Positions 5,255 to 9,107 of a DNA stretch of 9,107 nucleotides are shown piece by piece (within the stretch, counting starts at the first letter, position 1; each line of letters opens with the position of its first letter). A model generated the notes under the pieces. It worked only from the letters and a program-made list of their open reading frames with translations. It did no database searches and was not told where the DNA came from. Source of the stretch: Spirochaetales bacterium (GTDB lineage: Bacteria > Spirochaetota > Spirochaetia > DSM-27196 > SLST01); NCBI GenBank assembly GCA_028284845.1, contig JANQQY010000702.1:1-9107 (forward strand). Direction: 5' to 3'. Made by a program: the position numbers and the translations under genes.

Positions 5255-6256
5255 TTACTGCAACCCGCTCAGGCGACGGATGGGATCGTACCACTCGTCC
5301 TCAACGGTGAGGAAGCGGCGTCCCTCGCGAAAGAATCCACCCTCACCAAAAATCGCGGTGTTCGCAGCGGTTGCATCGCTGGTAAAGGCGTCGATCACAG
5401 CCTGAAGCTGCTCTTCGCTGATCATGTCGGTGTTGACAACAAGAGGAGCGTTGAGAACTGGTACGGTCTCAATAAAGACAACCTGCTTTCCAGGAACGCT
5501 ATCGAAGGGAGCATCTGCGCCCTCAATGACAGTGATGACGTCGCCCGGGAGAGGATCGTTAAAGCCCGCCTCGCCGCGGTCCCACTCCACGTAGTCGTTG
5601 ATACAGACGTTGCAGAATGCGCCAAGGTCGGCACGCTCATCGAGAACATTGAAGAACGAGCCCTGGTGATTGCCACCGAACATAACCTCGCTGAAGACGA
5701 AGTCGGGGCCACCCTCGAGGAGGTCTTGGGCGTCAACGCTGAAGTGAGAGCTGATGACACTCGACGGAACGCGGAAACCGCTGGTCGAGCTGTTTGATAC
5801 GAAGCTGAACTTCTTCTGGCTAAGCGTGTCGAGATCGAACTCGCCGTTCACACGGTAGTCGTCCGCGTTCTCCACCAACGCGCCAAGCATGCTGTAGTAC
5901 TTCGCGTCTTCCAGGGTTCCTGAGGATCCACTGTCAACAACGAGCGGTAGGATCGCCTCGTTGCGTGCATGCGCCTGGGTGTATCCTTCGCCGCCGAACC
6001 AGCTGAACGTGGCGTTCTCGTTCACGAGAGCCTCGATAGCAATAGCATAGTCGGTGGTGAGCTGCTCTTCGATCTCAACACCAAGCGCCTCTTCAGCGAC
6101 TGCGATCAGTGCTGCACGGGCCTCTGCTCTTTCAGGCACCGATTCGTTCGGGTACCAAATCCAGACGACGGGCTCTTGCCCAGCCTCGCCCTCCCCGGTG
6201 GCGAAGAGAGGTAGTGCAAGCGCTGCGATCACCAGTACAAGGAGTACTTTCTTCAT
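5255..6256 (-). CDS. phnD: Phosphonate/phosphite-type ABC transporter substrate-binding protein (PhnD family)
   Basis: A 333-residue periplasmic binding protein. Residues 1-19 are a signal peptide (MKKVLLVLVIAALALPLFA) followed by TGEGEAG. No lipobox cysteine is present, so it is likely a soluble periplasmic protein cut after LFA. Family landmarks are TTDYAIAIEAL (67-77), SWFGGEGY (85-92), the oxyanion-binding NSSTSGF (155-161) and GGNHQG (195-200), which line up with the DYAG, WYG, STSGF and AGHET regions of E. coli PhnD. PhnD proteins bind phosphonates, phosphite or related P-oxyanions; the exact ligand is not readable. Cys215 and Cys218 form a C-x2-C that is unusual here. AAGGA (6268-6264), 7 nt before the ATG, fixes the start. 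The gene is divergent from phnC and has its own terminator, allowing a different expression level from the membrane components. Confidence 0.93.
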   Translation of the reverse strand: MKKVLLVLVIAALALPLFATGEGEAGQEPVVWIWYPNESVPERAEARAALIAVAEEALGVEIEEQLTTDYAIAIEALVNENATFSWFGGEGYTQAHARNEAILPLVVDSGSSGTLEDAKYYSMLGALVENADDYRVNGEFDLDTLSQKKFSFVSNSSTSGFRVPSSVISSHFSVDAQDLLEGGPDFVFSEVMFGGNHQGSFFNVLDERADLGAFCNVCINDYVEWDRGEAGFNDPLPGDVITVIEGADAPFDSVPGKQVVFIETVPVLNAPLVVNTDMISEEQLQAVIDAFTSDATAANTAIFGEGGFFREGRRFLTVEDEWYDPIRRLSGLQ

Positions 6257-6282
6257 AACGACTTCCTTTTCCCAAAAGCTTT

Positions 6283-6311
6283 GAACGAGGGCGAACCGCC
6301 CCGCTTCGTTC
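6283..6311 (-). promoter_or_regulatory. Stem-loop in the phnD leader
   Basis: Upstream of phnD, GAACGA (6283-6288) pairs with TCGTTC (6306-6311). Inside it, GGGCG (6289-6293) pairs with CGCCC (6297-6301) around a 3-nt loop, leaving a 4-nt bulge on one side. It lies about 27-55 nt before the phnD ATG and would form in the mRNA leader if transcription starts beyond 6311. A smaller CCTC-CGT-GAGG hairpin sits at 6329-6339. There is no T-run to make it a terminator, and I do not recognise a known riboswitch. I could not place a convincing phnD promoter in 6312-6400. Confidence 0.4.
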
Positions 6312-6414
6312 AGGGTCAGCGTTCGGCACCTCCGTGAGGAGAGAGTTATGGAAGTCTTCGATTTCCGTCAGTTTCTTCTTAGAATTTCGTTTGCTGTCAC
6401 CTGACCACCTTCCG

Positions 6415-6443
6415 CCGACATGTATTCACAGAATCGTTATGGT
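6415..6443 (+). promoter_or_regulatory. Candidate phnC-phnE-phnE promoter
   Basis: CCGACA (6415-6420, 4 of 6) and TATGGT (6438-6443, 4 of 6) are separated by 17 bp and would start transcription near 6450, about 35 nt before phnC. The rest of the 228-bp divergent gap (6257-6484) holds the phnD leader structure. No CTGTCATA-type Pho box was recognised. Confidence 0.35.
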
Positions 6444-6484
6444 AACCGAACCAAATCCTGACAGACCGGAGTGACCCTTAGCGC

Positions 6485-7246
6485 ATGTCGCTATTGGAAG
6501 TGAGGAATCTCACGAAGGACTACGGAGAGGTTCGCGCACTCACAGATGTCAGCTTCTCCGTTGATGCCGGAGAATTTGTGTCCGTGATCGGGCCGTCGGG
6601 GTCCGGGAAGACGACATTGATTCGTTGCATTAATCGATTGATTGATGCAACGAGCGGGACGGTGAACTACGACGATGAAGACATGCTGAAGCTGGGTGGC
6701 CGAGATCTCCGTCACGCCCGCGCCAAGTTGGGAATGATCTTTCAGCATTACAATCTGGTCTATCGACTCTCAGTCATTGAGAACGTGTTGCACGGCCGGC
6801 TCGGGTACAAGAGCGACATCCAAGGGATTCTCGGTCTCTACTCTGAAGAGGAAAAGGAGAAGGCGCTTGAGACCCTCGACCTCCTTGGGCTGAGCGAGAT
6901 GGTCTACCGTCGCTGTGATCAGTTGTCCGGTGGGCAGAAGCAGCGAGTTGGGATTGCGCGGGCTCTGATCCAGGACCCAAAGTTGATTCTCTGCGACGAG
7001 CCCATCTCCTCGCTCGATCCCAGCTCGTCCAAGATCATCATGGACTACCTCAAAAAAATCCAGACCGAGTTGGGGATCACCATCTTTGTGAATCTCCATC
7101 AGGTTGATGTGGCGAAACGCTACTCGGAGAGAATACTCGGGTTCAATTCAGGGAGGCTTGTGTACGACGGACCTCCTGACGGGCTCGACCGCGTGCAAAT
7201 CGAAGAGATATACGGGACGGAAGCCGGTGAGCTCATTATCGAATAG
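6485..7246 (+). CDS. phnC: Phosphonate-type ABC transporter ATPase (PhnC)
   Basis: A 253-residue ABC ATPase with all motifs intact: Walker A GPSGSGKT (36-43), Q-loop FQHYN (Gln87), signature LSGGQ (147-151), Walker B LILCDE (167-172), D-loop SSLDP, and switch His205 in NLHQVD. The block FVNLHQVDVAKRYSERILGF is characteristic of PhnC and distinguishes it from amino-acid or metal importers. It would dimerise on the cytoplasmic face of PhnE1/PhnE2 and power uptake of the PhnD ligand. The ribosome-binding site is weak (GGAG at 6469-6472, 12 nt before the ATG). The start is placed where homology begins (MSLLEVRNLTKDYG). It is first in a tight operon, with 13 bp to phnE1. A perfect 9-bp inverted repeat lies within the gene just after Walker A. 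Confidence 0.95.
   Translation: MSLLEVRNLTKDYGEVRALTDVSFSVDAGEFVSVIGPSGSGKTTLIRCINRLIDATSGTVNYDDEDMLKLGGRDLRHARAKLGMIFQHYNLVYRLSVIENVLHGRLGYKSDIQGILGLYSEEEKEKALETLDLLGLSEMVYRRCDQLSGGQKQRVGIARALIQDPKLILCDEPISSLDPSSSKIIMDYLKKIQTELGITIFVNLHQVDVAKRYSERILGFNSGRLVYDGPPDGLDRVQIEEIYGTEAGELIIE
6622..6653 (+). repeat. Hairpin-forming inverted repeat inside phnC
   Basis: TCGTTGCAT (6622-6630) and ATGCAACGA (6645-6653) are perfect 9-bp reverse complements around a 14-nt loop. They fall in the codons for residues 46-56, just after Walker A. The loop itself contains the palindrome AATCGATT. The arms could form a stable mRNA hairpin about 140 nt into the operon. Coincidence is possible because the sequence is also constrained as coding. 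Confidence 0.4.
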
Positions 7247-7259
7247 CAACGCCGGGAGC

Positions 7260-8048
7260 ATGACCCCGGACAAGTACTTCCGCAGGCAGAAGTTCGTGCT
7301 GACAGCCGTGCTGGTGGGCATGGTTCTGATCACGCTCTTTGCAGGCGATATCACTCGGTTTGATACGGCGGACGCGTTCACTGCGGTCCCCAGGGTCGTG
7401 AGATGGTCGTTCCGTAATTTCATCCCGGATGAGCAAGCGGTGTCGCGACTACCTCGGATTCTGAGCCGACTTCTGGACACGATCTACATGTCGGTGATGG
7501 CAAGCATGATCGCCGCCATTCTTGCCTTCCCCATGGCGCTGCTTGGGTCGAGAACGACTCGTGTTGCCGGCTGGCTCGCAGGAGCGGCGAGGGGATTCGC
7601 GTCCGTATTCAGGAACATACCAATCGCCGCGTGGGCTCTCATTCTGATCCTCGCGTTTGGAACGAGTGATTTCACCGGATTCCTCGCACTCTTCTTCGCG
7701 ACATTCGGCTTTCTATCGCGGGCGTTCATGGAGACGATCGACGAAGCGAGCGCGAGTTCGGTCGAGGCACTTCGCGCGGCCGGTGCGAGCTACACGCAGA
7801 CCGTCTCGCAGGCCGTCATTCCTGGATCGATGCCGCAGATGCTCTCCTGGATGCTCTACATGATTGAGACCAACATTCGAAGCGCTACCCTCGTCGGGAT
7901 ACTAACCGGAACCGGAATCGGATTTCAGTTCGATATCTACATGAAGAGTCTCCAATACCGGAGTGCGGCCATGATTGCCATCTGTCTCATCGTGACCGTG
8001 CTGGTGATCGAAACGATCAGCAACGCTCTGAGGAGGGTGATTCTGTGA
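7260..8048 (+). CDS. phnE: Phosphonate-type ABC transporter permease 1 (PhnE)
   Basis: A 262-residue inner-membrane permease. Hydrophobic segments are visible near residues 12-28, 75-96, 108-135, 136-152 and 236-253. The cytoplasmic EAA loop that docks on PhnC is VEALRAAGASYTQTVSQAVIP (168-188), and SVFRNIPIAAWALIL and GTGIGFQFDIYM are typical PhnE blocks. Start: the frame is open back to 7104, but that would overlap phnC by 143 bp. ATG 7260 (MTPDKYFRRQKF), 13 bp past the phnC stop, is preferred. Its GGGAG (7254-7258) is only 1 nt from the ATG, so initiation may depend on coupling to phnC translation. It pairs with the next gene to form a heterodimeric channel, as in other phnCDEE loci. Confidence 0.92.
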   Translation: MTPDKYFRRQKFVLTAVLVGMVLITLFAGDITRFDTADAFTAVPRVVRWSFRNFIPDEQAVSRLPRILSRLLDTIYMSVMASMIAAILAFPMALLGSRTTRVAGWLAGAARGFASVFRNIPIAAWALILILAFGTSDFTGFLALFFATFGFLSRAFMETIDEASASSVEALRAAGASYTQTVSQAVIPGSMPQMLSWMLYMIETNIRSATLVGILTGTGIGFQFDIYMKSLQYRSAAMIAICLIVTVLVIETISNALRRVIL

Positions 8049-8908
8049 GCACGCTCATCTTGTCGTCGGCGAGCAATGGGCGAGCGAAACGCCGCGCAAA
8101 TCGCTCGATAGTCTTGCGCCAGCTGACTCTGCCAAAGCTCGCGCTACGGATGACGCTTCTCGTCCTCCTCGCCGTCACGGTGATTGGGTTTGCTACGATC
8201 GACACCCGTGATACCGATCTTCGCGAAGCAACCGGCGAGAGCGCCCGATACTTCGGAATCATGTTTGGGAGTCCGGAGCCGAGCGACCAGGTGACGTTTG
8301 GCCACGCGGCCCGTCAGGTTCTCATCACCTTGTCGCTTGCCTTTCTGACGACTCTTATTGGCGCCGTCGTTGCCATTGTGCTGGGGTTGTTCGCGGCTCG
8401 GAATCTGACGAACCCTCGCATCAGTAACATCATCAAGGGCTTCATCAGCGTAATCCGCGCCATTCCCACCGTCCTCTGGGTGTTGATCTTCTCAATCGGT
8501 GCAGGACTCGGTGCCGTCGCGGCGGTGATTGGCATGAGCTTTCACACCGTTGGGTACTTGCTCAAGGCGTACTCGGAATCGTTCGAGGAGCTGGACGCGG
8601 CCGTGATCGAAGCCCTTCGTGCGAGTGGTGCGAGCTGGGTCCAGATCGTCTTCCAAGCGGTCCTTCCTTCTTCGATCACCTACATCCTGAGTTGGACCTT
8701 CATTCGATTCGAGATCAACTTCGCGGTCGCGGTTGCGATGGGTGCCGCCGCTGGGGCCGGTGGCATTGGATTCGAACTCTTCCAGGCAGCCTGGTTCAGG
8801 CTTGATATCGCTGAGATTGGATACATTACCTACTTCATTATCGCGGTCGCGCTCGTGATGGAGATCATCGCCACGCGATTGAAGCGCCGATATCACATCC
8901 ACGACTAG
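8045..8908 (+). CDS. phnE: Phosphonate-type ABC transporter permease 2 (PhnE)
   Basis: A 287-residue second permease. It starts at GTG 8045 with AGGAGG (8031-8036) 8 nt upstream, and the GTGA overlap with the phnE1 stop indicates translational coupling. A basic N-terminus (RAKRRANR) precedes membrane segments near residues 33-50, 92-117, 134-165, 210-235 and 260-277. The EAA loop is IEALRASGASWVQIVFQAVLP (188-208). FISVIRAIPTVLWVLIF parallels the matching block in PhnE1, so the two are paralogues. It has a longer N-terminus and an extended periplasmic segment (about 52-88) that PhnE1 presents differently. It forms the translocation pore with PhnE1 and PhnC. Confidence 0.94.
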   Translation: MSTLILSSASNGRAKRRANRSIVLRQLTLPKLALRMTLLVLLAVTVIGFATIDTRDTDLREATGESARYFGIMFGSPEPSDQVTFGHAARQVLITLSLAFLTTLIGAVVAIVLGLFAARNLTNPRISNIIKGFISVIRAIPTVLWVLIFSIGAGLGAVAAVIGMSFHTVGYLLKAYSESFEELDAAVIEALRASGASWVQIVFQAVLPSSITYILSWTFIRFEINFAVAVAMGAAAGAGGIGFELFQAAWFRLDIAEIGYITYFIIAVALVMEIIATRLKRRYHIHD

Positions 8909-8922
8909 CTGCACGCCGACTC

Positions 8923-9107
8923 ATGAGCATTCATGATGGCGACCCGGCGGACGATAGAGGGCTACACGGGTTCGCCGTTCGATCGCCGGCACGAGCTCGA
9001 CGGGTAGCAGTAGCGCTTCTGGCCGGTGGCCAAACCATTGGGTGGGCCGGGCTCTACTATGTTTTTGCCTCGCTCCTCTACACCTGGGAGACCTCACTTG
9101 GCTGGAG
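8923..9107 (+). CDS. MFS-type permease, N-terminal fragment cut by window edge
   Basis: Sixty-one codons are visible from ATG 8923, translated by hand. A polar, Arg-rich N-terminus (about 27 residues) is followed by a membrane segment VALLAGGQTIGWAGLYYVF and then TWETSLGW. The GQTIGWAGLYYVFA...LGW pattern is typical of the first transmembrane helix and loop of major facilitator superfamily permeases. It starts 14 nt after the phnE2 stop on the same strand, so it is probably co-transcribed with the importer and may move a related substrate or product. No Shine-Dalgarno sequence is visible. The family call rests on one helix, so it is provisional. Confidence 0.7.
   Translation, partial: MSIHDGDPADDRGLHGFAVRSPARARRVAVALLAGGQTIGWAGLYYVFASLLYTWETSLGW

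Noticed and set aside
5255..6256. PhnD as a lipoprotein
   Set aside because: No cysteine is present near the end of the signal peptide (PLFATGEGEA), so lipid attachment is not supported despite the spirochaete-like style.
7104..7259. N-terminal extension of PhnE1 to 7104
   Set aside because: It would overlap most of the phnC 3' end in another frame. The extra sequence is polar and unlike any PhnE N-terminus.
6485..9107. C-P lyase or phosphonatase operon
   Set aside because: Only transport genes are present. No phnG-M, phnX, phnW or ptxD-like frame occurs in the window.

Overview
The window comes from a bacterial chromosome, moderately GC-rich by eye, with AT-rich promoter pockets. Taxonomy is inferred. 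The phosphonate-binding protein has an export signal ending FATGEGEAG, with no lipobox cysteine. Gly/Glu-rich stretches like this are common at the mature N-termini of spirochaete periplasmic binding proteins, so a free-living spirochaete (Spirochaeta-like) is my best guess, at modest confidence. Nothing else in the window is diagnostic.

Layout. (1) Positions 1-411, minus strand: a toxin-antitoxin module, with a Phd/YefM-type antitoxin overlapping a PIN-domain toxin that runs off the left edge. Its promoter has a perfect TTGACA and carries two CGTA-repeat palindromes. (2) 408-1808, minus: an alkaline-phosphatase-superfamily sulfatase (C-x-P-x-R). (3) 1851-2825, plus and divergent from it: an unrecognised P-loop NTPase/kinase-like protein with an extra C-terminal beta-rich domain. 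(4) 2820-3614, minus: a nitrilase-superfamily amidohydrolase, convergent with the P-loop gene and sharing the palindromic hexamer TCATGA as both stop codons. (5) 3866-5074, plus: an exported S41 (CtpA-like) PDZ protease. (6) 5164-9107: a PhnD-PhnC-PhnE-PhnE ABC importer of the phosphonate/phosphite/phosphate-ester class. phnD lies alone on the minus strand with a strong intrinsic terminator. phnC, phnE1 and phnE2 form a tight plus-strand operon. It probably continues into the truncated start of an MFS permease at the right edge.

How they work together. PhnD would capture the ligand in the periplasm and deliver it to the PhnE1/PhnE2 channel, powered by PhnC. No C-P lyase, phosphonatase or phosphite dehydrogenase is present, so the ligand is not fixed. 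The sulfatase has a DQ...DH metal-ligand pattern also found in phosphonate monoester hydrolases and choline sulfatases. Together with the amidohydrolase it hints at an ester/amide and P/S scavenging neighbourhood, but several strand switches argue against one operon.

The most unusual signal is regulatory. Four genes (antitoxin, sulfatase, amidohydrolase, S41 protease) have no well-placed Shine-Dalgarno sequence for the favoured start. Instead each has a -10-like hexamer ending about 6-9 nt before its ATG, as expected for leaderless mRNAs. The P-loop gene, phnD and phnE2 have good Shine-Dalgarno sites. No RNA genes, CRISPR arrays or insertion sequences were seen, and no gene-free gap exceeds 300 bases.
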